A model generated the notes under the pieces. It saw only the letters and a program-made list of their open reading frames with translations. It was not told where the DNA came from and made no database searches. Of a stretch of 27,288 nucleotides of DNA, positions 8,096 to 17,197 are shown one piece after another (position 1 is the first letter of the stretch; every line of letters starts with the position of its first letter). The position numbers and the translations under genes were made by a program. This stretch comes from Oscillospiraceae bacterium. GTDB taxonomy: Bacteria; Bacillota_A; Clostridia; Oscillospirales; WRJC01. The stretch is from the NCBI GenBank assembly GCA_009782405.1, contig WRJC01000038.1:1-27288 (forward strand). Direction: 5' to 3'.

Positions 8096-9235
8096 ATGTT
8101 TTGGAATATATATTCGAAGCGCGTATTATACAGCCTTCGGAGCAAAGACACCCTTGTCTGGACATGGATTTTCCCCATCATGCTCGCCACTTTGTTTTCA
8201 GTCACTTTGTCGGCTGTCGATACCGCCGGGCGTTTATGTGAAATCCCTTTGGGGGTGATCGACAACGCCGCTTACCGCCGGGAAGTTTCTTTCCAATCCG
8301 CGCTTGAATCGGTTTCCGGGGAAAACGGCAACCGTTTGTTTGAAATAAAACTGCTGCCGGACGTCGATGAAGCCGATATGCTGCTCGAAAGCAAAGAAAT
8401 CGACGGATATATTTTGATGGACGACGCGCCGCTGTTCATAGTCGGCGGCGACGGGCTGAATCAGACTATCGCGAGAAGTTTTTTGGATCAATATTTGCAG
8501 ACAAAGAACGTCGTCGGAACTTTGATTTCAAAATTTCCCGAAGCGGCGGGGGATTTGCCTGTTTTGCTTGATTTTGTCGATTATGCCGAAGAAATATCCC
8601 TTTCGGGAAATCCGCCCACCGCCAAAATCAACTTTTTTTACGCGCTTCTCGCCATGGTATGCATGTACGGGGGATTTCAAGGGCTGACGACCATTTCGCT
8701 GATGCAGGCCAACCTTTCTCCGTTGGGGGCGCGAAGGACAATGTCCCCGTCGGGACGGTTCAGGTTGATGGTATACGATCTTTTGGGGGGCATTACGGTT
8801 CATTTCTCCTGTCTTTCGTTTACTTTGGTTTATGTCATATTCATCCTCAAAGCGGATTTCGGCCCGAAACTCGGATTCGTGTTTTTGACCTGTTTTTTGG
8901 GCAGCATTTTCGGAGTGGCGTTCGGGGCGATGGTTTCTGTCACTTCAAAGCTGAAAGAACAGGCAAAAGTGGCAATATTGATCTGCGCCACCATGGTTTG
9001 CTGTTTTCTTTCCGGGTTGATGGTGAGCGGGATAAATTATACCGTGGCGCAAAAATTTCCCGCCGTCGCTTGGCTGAATCCGGCGGCTCGGATAACCGAT
9101 GCGTTCTACTGCCTGTATTATTATGACAATTACGGCAAATATTTTTTGAATATCGGCATTGTTTTGGTTATGGCGGCCGCAATGTTCACAATTACGGCGT
9201 TTTTTGCAAGGAGGCAGCGTTATGAAAGTATTTAA
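8096..9235 (+). CDS. ABC-2 type permease (LnrM/LnrN-like), first subunit
   Basis: This 379-residue membrane subunit has the ABC-2 layout: one N-terminal membrane helix (around WIFPIMLATLFSVTLSA), a large extracytoplasmic domain of roughly 150 residues, and a C-terminal block of about five helices ending with AMFTITAFF and a basic tail. The ATG at 8096 is preferred over an upstream in-frame TTG at 8090 because GAGGAGG (8081-8087) is correctly spaced from it. The gene overlaps the second permease by 14 bases. It should form the heterodimeric pore with that permease, energised by the ATPase encoded just before it. Confidence 0.9.
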   Translation: MFWNIYSKRVLYSLRSKDTLVWTWIFPIMLATLFSVTLSAVDTAGRLCEIPLGVIDNAAYRREVSFQSALESVSGENGNRLFEIKLLPDVDEADMLLESKEIDGYILMDDAPLFIVGGDGLNQTIARSFLDQYLQTKNVVGTLISKFPEAAGDLPVLLDFVDYAEEISLSGNPPTAKINFFYALLAMVCMYGGFQGLTTISLMQANLSPLGARRTMSPSGRFRLMVYDLLGGITVHFSCLSFTLVYVIFILKADFGPKLGFVFLTCFLGSIFGVAFGAMVSVTSKLKEQAKVAILICATMVCCFLSGLMVSGINYTVAQKFPAVAWLNPAARITDAFYCLYYYDNYGKYFLNIGIVLVMAAAMFTITAFFARRQRYESI

Positions 9236-10433
9236 AGCATGCGTCATCATAATGAAGCGGCGCTATGTTTCGCTCATGATTTATTTCGTCATATTTATCG
9301 CTCTGGCGGTTGTCATGACAGCGGTATCCATAGACAATTACAGCCCTGACTTTTCTGAGATGAAACCGAAATTCACGGTCATAAACCGCGGGGTCGATAC
9401 CCCGCTGACCGAGGGCATTGTCAAATATCTCGGCGGGCGCGGCGAAGAAATCGTCCTCGAAGACCGAAAATCCGTTCTTCAGGACGCGACATTTTATCAA
9501 GCCACCGACTTTATACTCATACTCCCAAAAGATTTCCGCGACGGTTTTTTTGCCGGCTTGCCCGTAAAAGCGGAAACGGTCACCACGGTCGAATCGGCTC
9601 TGGGATATTATGCAAACAGCCTTGTGAACCAGTATCTGAACCTTATGCGCGTTTATCTTTTTGCAAATCCCGATGCAGACGAAAAGACCCTCGCAGATGC
9701 CGTGCTCGGGGATTTGGCCGCGAGAGCCCGCATAGAAAAAAAGCGTTTCGGCGAAAGCGATCCGCTAAATGAAAATTATCACATTTACGCGAGAATGACG
9801 CCATATATAACCATGGTTTTGGTCATCCTCTGCGTGAGCAGCATCATGATCGCTTTCCGCCGGCCGGATTTGAATATGCGCAACCTATGCGCCCCTTTAA
9901 ACCAGCGAAATATAGGGCTGCAGCAAATACTTTGTTACGGAATGATGAGCGGGGCGGTATGGTTTGTCCTCAATGCGGCGGGTTTTGTCATGTACGGTTC
10001 CAAACTCGGCGGCACAGATGCAAAGATCATCGCCCTGATTGTGCTGAATACTTTCGTTTTCACGATAGTCGCAGCGGCAATGGCTTCTCTTGCCTGTTCG
10101 TTTGTCCGCGGGCCGAACTCTCAGAATGCCGTGGCAAATTCCTTGTCGCTCGTGCTATCTTTTGTCGGCGGAGTTTTCGTCCCGCTCGAGATGTTGGGCG
10201 AAAACCTGCTCGCGGTGGCGCGTTTCACTCCGGCTTACTGGTATGTCACAGCTCTCGAACGCATCTGCTCGTTGAATTCGTTTCGCGGCGGGGCCTTGGC
10301 CCCGATATGGCAGGCCATGCTTTTGCAGCTCGCTTTTGCAGCGGCGTTATTTTGCGTCGCGCTCGCTGTGGCCAAACATCTAAACGAATCCGAAAGTTCA
10401 TTTAGAAGCGCCAACACAGAATTGGAAGCGTGA
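9222..10433 (+). CDS. ABC-2 type permease (LnrN/LnrM-like), second subunit
   Basis: This 403-residue membrane subunit has the same architecture as its neighbour: an N-terminal helix (VSLMIYFVIFIALAVVMTAV), an extracytoplasmic domain, then a block of helices from about residue 195, including a VFVPLEMLG segment typical of ABC-2 permeases. The ATG at 9222 follows AAGGAGG (9208-9214). An in-frame start at 9159 is possible but lies inside the previous gene and lacks such a site. The 14-base overlap indicates coupled translation. The stop is 11 bases from the stop of the convergent GH42 gene, with no recognisable terminator between them, so the two transcripts probably overlap. Confidence 0.9.
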   Translation: MKVFKACVIIMKRRYVSLMIYFVIFIALAVVMTAVSIDNYSPDFSEMKPKFTVINRGVDTPLTEGIVKYLGGRGEEIVLEDRKSVLQDATFYQATDFILILPKDFRDGFFAGLPVKAETVTTVESALGYYANSLVNQYLNLMRVYLFANPDADEKTLADAVLGDLAARARIEKKRFGESDPLNENYHIYARMTPYITMVLVILCVSSIMIAFRRPDLNMRNLCAPLNQRNIGLQQILCYGMMSGAVWFVLNAAGFVMYGSKLGGTDAKIIALIVLNTFVFTIVAAAMASLACSFVRGPNSQNAVANSLSLVLSFVGGVFVPLEMLGENLLAVARFTPAYWYVTALERICSLNSFRGGALAPIWQAMLLQLAFAAALFCVALAVAKHLNESESSFRSANTELEA

Positions 10434-10444
10434 AATCGGCATAA

Positions 10445-12631
10445 TCAACGTTCCTCCAAAACAACGACGGCCATATCGAGCGGTTTGCAAACTGCGGTAA
10501 TTTTTTCGGATGAAACCGACACTTCCCCATTGTAGCTGTCAAGATATTTAAAATTGCCATTGAGCGGCAAAAGGACTTTTTTGGTTTCGTCCGTCATATT
10601 GAATATAACATGCGCTTTTTTTCCGTCCGCGCTGCGTTCCCGTATATTCACGCCGTCGCTGTCCGCATGATTTATGTTTGCAAGCGATAATAATTTTTTC
10701 ACAAAGTTGTTTGACGCATCGTTTCTGTACGCATTGGCGTTATGCCCTATGTACGACCCGATGATTACAGCCCTGCCTTTGCCGTAAAAATTCATCGCTC
10801 CTGCGGCCATTCCGTCATAGGCGAGCATTTCTTCCGCCCCGTTCAAATCAAAGCATTGGATATATATATTTGCGCGCAAATTATGCCCGTCAAATATTCC
10901 CTTGCCCGTGAATTCCGCAGGGGCGAGATATTCGCCCCATGTTCGCGGTTGAGGCGTGAATTTATGGTTGTAGCCCGGTTCGCTCACCATTTGCAAAAAC
11001 TTGTGCCTGACCCCGAAAACTTCGCACATCGTCATTTTGCCTCGCCTCGTTATCCCGTTTTCCTTTATTCTCCCGGGGGTTGCCTCGCTTACAAGCATGC
11101 CTCCTCCTACGACATATTTTTCGAGGTTTTCCGCCGTTTTGTCCGACATAAACACGGGAAACGGCAAAATCAGCAGTTTGTAACGGTTTATGTAATCTTT
11201 GTCGAGTTCTTCTGTGCATATGAAGTCGACGCCCACGCTGTTGTCATACATATACCTGTACCAGCCGCGCATTGAATAAGCAAGCCCATCTCCCCCTTGG
11301 GCGAGGCGCGAACAGCCGTTATGATTATCTTCGTCAACTATGATTCCGACTTCCGCCCTTTGTTTTTTCGGGGTATTGAACAAAACGGGATATTTGTTGA
11401 TAAATTCCGAAACATTTTTGACTTCTTCGAGCCGCTCCGTAGTGTCCCCTTCGTCGTTCAATAACGAGAAGCCGTTCATTTCCCCCGCCATAATCTCCGC
11501 GCGCGTCACCCAGAACGATATACCGGTAACGCCCGAACCGACCAGCCCGAACATCCAACGCCGTATATCGGAAGGCGAAGGGACGCGCCCTATGTGAAAG
11601 CCCGTGCTGACAGGCCCGCCTTGAAGTTCCGCCGCCCATACTTGGCTTCCGAACCGGTTCATCGAGCGAAGGAAATCGAAGTTCATTATAATGCTTCCGA
11701 ATGTTTCGGCGAACAATGCGCCGCATTTGTCGGGCCTGCCGTTTTCGTCGTATTTTCGGTCGTCCCTGCCGTCTCCCGAACCCCAGGCGGGATACGACGA
11801 CGAACCTAAAAAGTCGTGGCAGCGCGCGTATGTATAATCCATGCCCGACGCGAACTCCGGCGAGCCTTTGTGCGCGAATACCGGCCGTTTGCATATATCG
11901 TGCGCTTTTATGGTTTCACAACGCGTTTTCAACACATTTCCGATTTGCACATGGTTCATGAAATAACTCCACTCAAAATCCATCGGGAGGCAAATCGTGC
12001 CGTTCATCCTGTCGGGCATGACATATTTCCAGTCGGAATAATTTACGGACAACGCTTTGTTGAGGTTATCCAAATCAACGTATTTTTCTTTCAGCCATGA
12101 ACGGAAAAACTCTATTGTATTGGCGCAATAGCATACATCGGCCCAATAGCCGATTTCCTGCCATGTATTCCAAATAACTATGTTTTCATGTAGGCACAGC
12201 CTATCGACGAAACGCCCGGTGAAATCAAGCTGCGCCGCCATCGCGCCGGGGTGGTCGTAACACGGGCCGGGTTTTCCGTCTGAGGGCAGTGTGTACTGGG
12301 CTTGATGCGCCACGGGCAAACCATCGCGCTTCACCATGCGGCATTCGGGATATTTTTCCCAAAGCCAGTTCGGAGCCTGTTCGTTTGTCAGCCCCATATA
12401 CACTCCCATATCCAATTTGGCAGCATGGGATATGAGCTCTTCATATGCCTCAGTATCTATCACGCCCTCTGTTTTTTCGTCAAGGCCCCAATGCGCCTGT
12501 ATTTTGATCAAATTGAATCCATGTGATTTTAGTATTTCCATATCGCGTTTCATTTCGCTCGCCGCCGGCATCGGTTTCCTGCAAAGATGCGAGCCTATCG
12601 GAAATTTCGCGTAAAATTTTTCTTTGTCCAT
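10445..12631 (-). CDS. GH42-like beta-galactosidase, cytoplasmic
   Basis: This 728-residue glycoside hydrolase resembles family 42 (clan GH-A). The TIM barrel contains the acid/base candidate E159 in WNTWQEIGYW and the nucleophile candidate E335 in VWAAELQGG. A trimerisation-like Rossmann domain follows (about residues 430-640; LLILPFPVFMSDKTAENL, GGGMLVSEATPG), then a small C-terminal beta domain. Length is normal for the family. There is no signal peptide, so it acts on imported or cytoplasmic oligosaccharides or glycosides. It is the last gene of a seven-gene minus-strand run and sits 27 bases after the solute-binding protein gene. The start is ATG with AAGAAGG upstream. Galactoside specificity is not provable from sequence; other GH42 members act on arabinosides. 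Confidence 0.88.
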   Translation of the reverse strand: MDKEKFYAKFPIGSHLCRKPMPAASEMKRDMEILKSHGFNLIKIQAHWGLDEKTEGVIDTEAYEELISHAAKLDMGVYMGLTNEQAPNWLWEKYPECRMVKRDGLPVAHQAQYTLPSDGKPGPCYDHPGAMAAQLDFTGRFVDRLCLHENIVIWNTWQEIGYWADVCYCANTIEFFRSWLKEKYVDLDNLNKALSVNYSDWKYVMPDRMNGTICLPMDFEWSYFMNHVQIGNVLKTRCETIKAHDICKRPVFAHKGSPEFASGMDYTYARCHDFLGSSSYPAWGSGDGRDDRKYDENGRPDKCGALFAETFGSIIMNFDFLRSMNRFGSQVWAAELQGGPVSTGFHIGRVPSPSDIRRWMFGLVGSGVTGISFWVTRAEIMAGEMNGFSLLNDEGDTTERLEEVKNVSEFINKYPVLFNTPKKQRAEVGIIVDEDNHNGCSRLAQGGDGLAYSMRGWYRYMYDNSVGVDFICTEELDKDYINRYKLLILPFPVFMSDKTAENLEKYVVGGGMLVSEATPGRIKENGITRRGKMTMCEVFGVRHKFLQMVSEPGYNHKFTPQPRTWGEYLAPAEFTGKGIFDGHNLRANIYIQCFDLNGAEEMLAYDGMAAGAMNFYGKGRAVIIGSYIGHNANAYRNDASNNFVKKLLSLANINHADSDGVNIRERSADGKKAHVIFNMTDETKKVLLPLNGNFKYLDSYNGEVSVSSEKITAVCKPLDMAVVVLEER

Positions 12632-12658
12632 AATTGCCTTCTTTCTTGACAGATACGT

Positions 12659-14137
12659 TCAATTGTTTCCGTTTAAATAAAAACTTATCGTTTTCTGCAA
12701 TTCCTGTTCTATTTTTGCTTCGTTTTTTTCATAAAATGAAGATATGTTCACATCGCTTTTTTTGGCAATGTTGATAAAATTCCATCCCAATACATCGCCG
12801 TAAATATTAAAGCCCATATCATACGACCTGTTGCCGAATATAAAGTCTATCACTTCGCTTGACTGCTCGTCGCGCGAAGCTTTCATCTTTAAGGTTATTT
12901 CATAATAAGCGGGAATGACGGTTTCGCTTGAGATTGCATTCAAAGCCTCTATAATTAACGCGGTGCACTCCGCATCGCTGTTTGTTATGGGGATATTTAT
13001 GGCGTTTGGGTTTATGACATAGGATTTTGAAACGCTGTTGCCCGCCTCAAATCGCGGGTGCGGAAGAAAACCGAAATCCATGTCCAAATCCCTGAGCCCT
13101 ATTCCGTAGTATATAATTTCCGTCCAAAACAAAAGCTGGTCGTTCCTGAACATTTTTTCGCTTATGAAATCGTCCGCGGGCTTGACTTTTTCCCCGTCCA
13201 AAAAAAACGTGGAGTCGGAAAACATTTCTGCGTATTTGTGATAAACACTCGCGTATTCGCCGCTGTTTATGTTTACTGCAGGCATATCGGACGCATTTTT
13301 TGCAATGCTCCACTGCCCCGAGGCGAGCATGAAAGAAGGAAGCATCATATGATGCCATGACGAATAACCGAACCTATCGTGCTGATCCATGATTCCGTCG
13401 CCGTTTAAATCGTTGCTTACTCCCTTTCCCATTTCATAAAATTTATCGAAAGTCCAATTGTTGTTTTTGACGAGTTCATACGGGTCTTCCAAACTATAGT
13501 CTTTCAGCATTTTTTTGTTTACCATCAATACGTGCGTGGCGTCGTAATGGGTGAGAAGAAAGTCGCCCGCCAAAAAATATATCTTGTTGTTTATCGAAAG
13601 GTCGCGCATCATGTCCTGATCCCAATAGGGCGCGCGCAAATCCACGATGGGCAGAGTGTTGAAATCGACGGTCAAGCTTTGCGTGGCGACTGTATAGGAT
13701 TCGTTCGTGCCCGTAAGAAAAATTTCAAAATCCTCAGAACCTGCCTTTATCGTTTTTTGAGCCGTATTGCGCACCGCCCCCGTGTCCATCCCCTCTATTT
13801 CTTTTATTTGCACATTGAATTGCTCTTCCACTATTTTGTTCCTTTTGTATATATTGTCATTCAACGGCTCCCCCGTTTCCGCGTCCGCGCATATTTCGAG
13901 ATGCAACCAATATGGGCTCCACTCTCCGCCGCTCGAATTCAATATCCGTATTTCTTTGCCGCCGTAATTTTTTTCGGGGAGTCCATCTAAAATATTCCCT
14001 TTTGTTTCCGGCGCAGCTTCCATCGCGTTGCTTTCATTTGCAGGCGGGCTGTTTTTTTCGGATTGCGGAACTTCAGAGCATGAAAACAACAAAGCGCATA
14101 CAATAAACATATATAAAACAATTGATGGCGTTTTCAT
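12659..14137 (-). CDS. Extracellular solute-binding lipoprotein (sugar ABC type)
   Basis: This 492-residue lipoprotein has a hydrophobic signal and lipobox LFSC with the lipidated cysteine at residue 20. The mature part resembles family 1 solute-binding proteins of sugar ABC transporters. It contains an EF-hand-like calcium loop (D243-L-N-G-D247-G, to D254) often seen in clostridial members. I chose the ATG at 14137 over that at 14155 because AAAGGA lies 8 bases upstream of it and the upstream ATG has no ribosome binding site. It is a paralogue of the protein at 19098-20576, sharing NYGG/DYGG starts, RDLSIxNK and DLNGDG blocks. No permease gene is present in the window, so it must work with a transporter encoded elsewhere or have a sensing role. 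Expected location is the outer face of the cytoplasmic membrane. Confidence 0.9.
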   Translation of the reverse strand: MKTPSIVLYMFIVCALLFSCSEVPQSEKNSPPANESNAMEAAPETKGNILDGLPEKNYGGKEIRILNSSGGEWSPYWLHLEICADAETGEPLNDNIYKRNKIVEEQFNVQIKEIEGMDTGAVRNTAQKTIKAGSEDFEIFLTGTNESYTVATQSLTVDFNTLPIVDLRAPYWDQDMMRDLSINNKIYFLAGDFLLTHYDATHVLMVNKKMLKDYSLEDPYELVKNNNWTFDKFYEMGKGVSNDLNGDGIMDQHDRFGYSSWHHMMLPSFMLASGQWSIAKNASDMPAVNINSGEYASVYHKYAEMFSDSTFFLDGEKVKPADDFISEKMFRNDQLLFWTEIIYYGIGLRDLDMDFGFLPHPRFEAGNSVSKSYVINPNAINIPITNSDAECTALIIEALNAISSETVIPAYYEITLKMKASRDEQSSEVIDFIFGNRSYDMGFNIYGDVLGWNFINIAKKSDVNISSFYEKNEAKIEQELQKTISFYLNGNN

Positions 14138-14163
14138 GTTTGTTTTTCCTTTCATGGCTTGAA

Positions 14164-15300
14164 TTATATTGTTATTTTATGCGAGATATCAATATACTTT
14201 CGCATTCGTTCCACCGTGGTGTTGGGAGTCAGCGGACTGCCCGTGCTCGTAAAATAACGCCCGTGTTTTTTCCCCGCATCCGCCATATTTTTTATGCGCG
14301 ATTCAAGATTTGCGTCTGTAGTTATTTCGACATCGCCGTAAGGGTTGAGATTGCCCGCGAGGCAGATGTTTTTGCCTATCTTTTTCGAAATTTCGGAATA
14401 ATCGTTTGTGTACCCTTTCATCGAGCACTCCATCATGAGTATGTCCGCTCCAATTGAAGCTATCATTTCCGCCCTGTCGGAAATCCCCCCGAAATACACG
14501 AGTATCGCTTTCATGCCGTGCCTTTGTATTTCTTCAACCTGCGGAATAAGGTACGGAAGCGAAAACTCTTCGTACATTTTGGGAGACACCATGTCGGATG
14601 TCGCCGTGGCGTCGTCTATAAATATCGCGTCGCCACCCGACATGGCCATCGCCCTTATGCTTTCTATGTTCTGCTCCAACAAATATCCGCTCATATATTT
14701 TATGAGTTCAGGTTCATTTATAAGCATTGCGTAGAACTCCGTCATGCCGACATGGTATACATTCGAATAAAAAGTGTTCACTACGCCCCCGCTCACCACA
14801 AACCGCGTGTCACCGTATAATTTCAGGATTTCATCCAAATATGCGTTGTATCCCGCGGATACCGTGTTTTCCGCTTTCAATGGTTTTATCCTGTCGCGCG
14901 CGTCCTGTTTGGTATAAACGTAGCGAGTTTCGTTTTCCCCCCCGCCGGAACCGGAATTATGGATATTGCCGGGCAAGCTGTCGTAAGTGTCGTCTTTTTT
15001 GTTGTGCAAAAACGAAACCCCGTTTTTTAAAACCACTTCGACATTGTTTCGGTACGAATTCGATACCCCGTGAGAAGGCTGGACGATATCAAACTGAAGC
15101 GTTTCGTAAAATATTTTATATATTTCGCCGTGCCATTTCAAATCGGGGGTCGCAGCCCATTCGAAATATTTATAGACCGGAAGCCCGGTCAGCTCTTCCC
15201 AGTGATCTGCGTTTGAAAGCATCAGATACGGCGCCCCGACAGGGCAGGAATCGATTTTTTTGCCTTCAAGCGCCGCATACATTCTTTCTTTTCCGTTCAT
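14164..15300 (-). CDS. URO-D-family protein (uroporphyrinogen decarboxylase-like fold), metal ligands not conserved
   Basis: This roughly 378-residue protein belongs to the uroporphyrinogen decarboxylase/MtaA methyltransferase superfamily: MNGKERMYAALEG at the start, a GDAIFIDDAT region, GADILMMEC and a C-terminal STGSPLTPNTTVERM. Methyltransferases of this family bind zinc through an H-x-C-G motif and a late Gly-Cys. Here those positions read YFGG and TGS, so the usual ligands seem absent. It is therefore neither a typical heme-pathway decarboxylase nor a standard corrinoid methyltransferase. It lies in the sugar operon, 16 bases after the TIM-barrel gene. I prefer the second ATG (15300) because AAAAGGG is 9 bases from it and only 3 from the ATG at 15306. 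Function is unknown; relatives occur in carbohydrate operons. Confidence 0.82.
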   Translation of the reverse strand: MNGKERMYAALEGKKIDSCPVGAPYLMLSNADHWEELTGLPVYKYFEWAATPDLKWHGEIYKIFYETLQFDIVQPSHGVSNSYRNNVEVVLKNGVSFLHNKKDDTYDSLPGNIHNSGSGGGENETRYVYTKQDARDRIKPLKAENTVSAGYNAYLDEILKLYGDTRFVVSGGVVNTFYSNVYHVGMTEFYAMLINEPELIKYMSGYLLEQNIESIRAMAMSGGDAIFIDDATATSDMVSPKMYEEFSLPYLIPQVEEIQRHGMKAILVYFGGISDRAEMIASIGADILMMECSMKGYTNDYSEISKKIGKNICLAGNLNPYGDVEITTDANLESRIKNMADAGKKHGRYFTSTGSPLTPNTTVERMRKYIDISHKITI

Positions 15301-15316
15301 CGGCATGATCCCTTTT

Positions 15317-16126
15317 TTAAATTTTCAAACAAACTTTTCGCAGATATTCGGAATTTTTCAAAGCGGCGGCATCCGGATTTGTTTCGGCTTCGGGCGATTC
15401 GTCCTCCACCATTATATAGCCGCCATATCCTTTGTTTTTCAAAATTTCGATTATTTCGGGAAAATCCGTCATGCCTTCGCCCATCAGCTTCCAGTTTCCC
15501 CCTGCGTCAATGTCCTTGAAATGCACGTGTTTTATTATCGCCGCATAATCCGCGAATATATCGCGGGCATTCATGCCGCCCTTGATTATGTGGCCGCTGT
15601 CGGGCGCGAATCCGATTTGGCGGGCGTCCAGCCCGTCAAGCATGAGCCTGTAGTCGTCGTATGTGCGAAAAACCGATCCTGCGGGCGAATTTGGATGAAA
15701 AACGCAGGCTGTGCCCGCACTTTGGGCGCGTTTTGCTATTTCGTTTAAATTCCCCAAAGCGTTTTTTTGCCTCATCGCCAAATTTTCCCTGTTTTTTTGC
15801 GGCATTTGGCACAATGCGAGAATGGCTCCCGGAAAAAGCCGCAAATACTTTAACGCTTTGTCCGCGAGAAATTTTTCCTCTTCGTTTTCCTTTGGCCCCA
15901 ACCAATCGCAGACAAGGCACAATGCGCAAAAATCAATGTTTTTTTCGGCGAATAATTCTTGCAGCTTTTCGGGCGCGTCAAAATATTCTTTCAGCATGCA
16001 GATTTCGGCTTCTATCGCCCCCATTTTCCCCTTGGCGGCAATATCGGCGATATGTTCCATTTTTCCGGCATATTTTTCATATGACATTTGCCATGTATAT
16101 GTCTGGAAGCCGTATTTTATCATCAT
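15317..16126 (-). CDS. Sugar phosphate isomerase/epimerase-like TIM barrel (IolE-like)
   Basis: This 269-residue member of the xylose isomerase-like/AP endonuclease 2 TIM-barrel family begins with YGFQTYTWQM, as in inosose dehydratase-like proteins. Likely metal ligands are in AIEAEICM, FAPDSGHI, VHFKDID and MVEDE. The family includes isomerases, epimerases, dehydratases and the 3-keto-glycoside or C-glycoside-cleaving enzymes (DgpB/CarC type). The gene starts 8 bases after the Gfo/Idh oxidoreductase gene, so the two products probably handle the same substrate. Two adjacent ATGs (16126 and 16123) are both possible behind AAAGGGG. The exact reaction cannot be read from the sequence. Confidence 0.88.
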   Translation of the reverse strand: MMIKYGFQTYTWQMSYEKYAGKMEHIADIAAKGKMGAIEAEICMLKEYFDAPEKLQELFAEKNIDFCALCLVCDWLGPKENEEEKFLADKALKYLRLFPGAILALCQMPQKNRENLAMRQKNALGNLNEIAKRAQSAGTACVFHPNSPAGSVFRTYDDYRLMLDGLDARQIGFAPDSGHIIKGGMNARDIFADYAAIIKHVHFKDIDAGGNWKLMGEGMTDFPEIIEILKNKGYGGYIMVEDESPEAETNPDAAALKNSEYLRKVCLKI

Positions 16127-16134
16127 TTTCCCCT

Positions 16135-17175
16135 TTATTTCAATTCGGCCTTCATGCGTTTTATCACATCAGGCATTTCATCGGGATTGACAGGCAGGCA
16201 AACGGGCTTGTTGTCGAGCGCGCTTACGCACAAAGCTTCGAGGATCTCGTAGCCATGATATGATATTGATATATTGCAAGGGTGGACTTTCGAGTCGTCG
16301 TCGAGCCATTTCACAAAATCCGCGAAATACGGAGTTTGGAGCCCCGGTTCCTGCTCGCCCCAACTTTTGCCTTGTTCGCCCTGCAATTGCCCGTTTATGC
16401 AGGCTCCCCAAGCCCCGTCCGTTTCAGCCCACGCATAGCCTGTCCGGCCGTATACGGTCAGCCTGTTGTCCACCCAGAATTTGTCTTTTCCCATGGTGGA
16501 TTTCGAAAGATAGCCGTTTTCCAAAAACAGCCTCACCCCGCCCGCGAATTCCACCTGTCCCATGATATAATCCGGCGAAGGGTGGTTGTCTGTCAGCAAA
16601 CCTTTCCCGTGGACATGGCCCACGACCCAATTTGCTTTCGCGGCGCCGTTCGCCCATATCGCGTAATCCATGAAGTGCGTTCCGAGCTGCGACATCCAGC
16701 CTTGCGTCGATATGTTTATCTGCGCAATTTCGCCGATTTCCTTTGAATCTATTATCTGCTTCAATTTCTGCATTGAAGAAAGATACTTCTGCTGATGCGA
16801 AACTATCGCCTTTATGCCGTTCTCCTCGCACAGCTTCGTCATTTCGGCCGCTTCTTTCACCGAAGTCGCCATGGGTTTTTCGAAAGCCACGGCTTTTATG
16901 TTGTGTTTGACTGCGAGCCTTATCATTTCTATTCGCAAATCCGGATGGGTCACGAACACGAATATGTCCGGTTTTGTTTCCGCGAGCATTTTGTCCGCGT
17001 CGAGATAGGCGGCATCGACTCCGAATTCTTTGGAAATCAAATCGAGGCGTTCGCCTTTGATATCGCAAACAGCGACCAGATCGAGCCTGTCCGAATTTCC
17101 CCGTATCCCGAGAAGATGGACTCTGCCGCGATTTCCGAGCCCTGCCTGCGCAACCGTGTATTTTTTGCTTTCCAT
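16135..17175 (-). CDS. Gfo/Idh/MocA-family NAD(P)-dependent oxidoreductase
   Basis: This 346-residue sugar dehydrogenase-type enzyme has an N-terminal Rossmann fold with the dinucleotide loop AGLGNRGRVH (residues 11-20), the family EKP motif at 99-101, and a C-terminal alpha/beta domain containing GTHFMDY with catalytic candidates H167 and D170. Members oxidise or reduce hydroxyl groups on sugars, inositols and glycosides, often at C3. Its position between an alpha/beta hydrolase and an isomerase-like TIM barrel suggests it makes a keto-sugar intermediate. The start codon is ATG, with an AAGGAGA rather far upstream (about 12 bases). It has normal length and no signal peptide, so it is cytoplasmic. 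Confidence 0.92.
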   Translation of the reverse strand: MESKKYTVAQAGLGNRGRVHLLGIRGNSDRLDLVAVCDIKGERLDLISKEFGVDAAYLDADKMLAETKPDIFVFVTHPDLRIEMIRLAVKHNIKAVAFEKPMATSVKEAAEMTKLCEENGIKAIVSHQQKYLSSMQKLKQIIDSKEIGEIAQINISTQGWMSQLGTHFMDYAIWANGAAKANWVVGHVHGKGLLTDNHPSPDYIMGQVEFAGGVRLFLENGYLSKSTMGKDKFWVDNRLTVYGRTGYAWAETDGAWGACINGQLQGEQGKSWGEQEPGLQTPYFADFVKWLDDDSKVHPCNISISYHGYEILEALCVSALDNKPVCLPVNPDEMPDVIKRMKAELK

Positions 17176-17197
17176 ATTAATACCAATCTCCTTTTTT

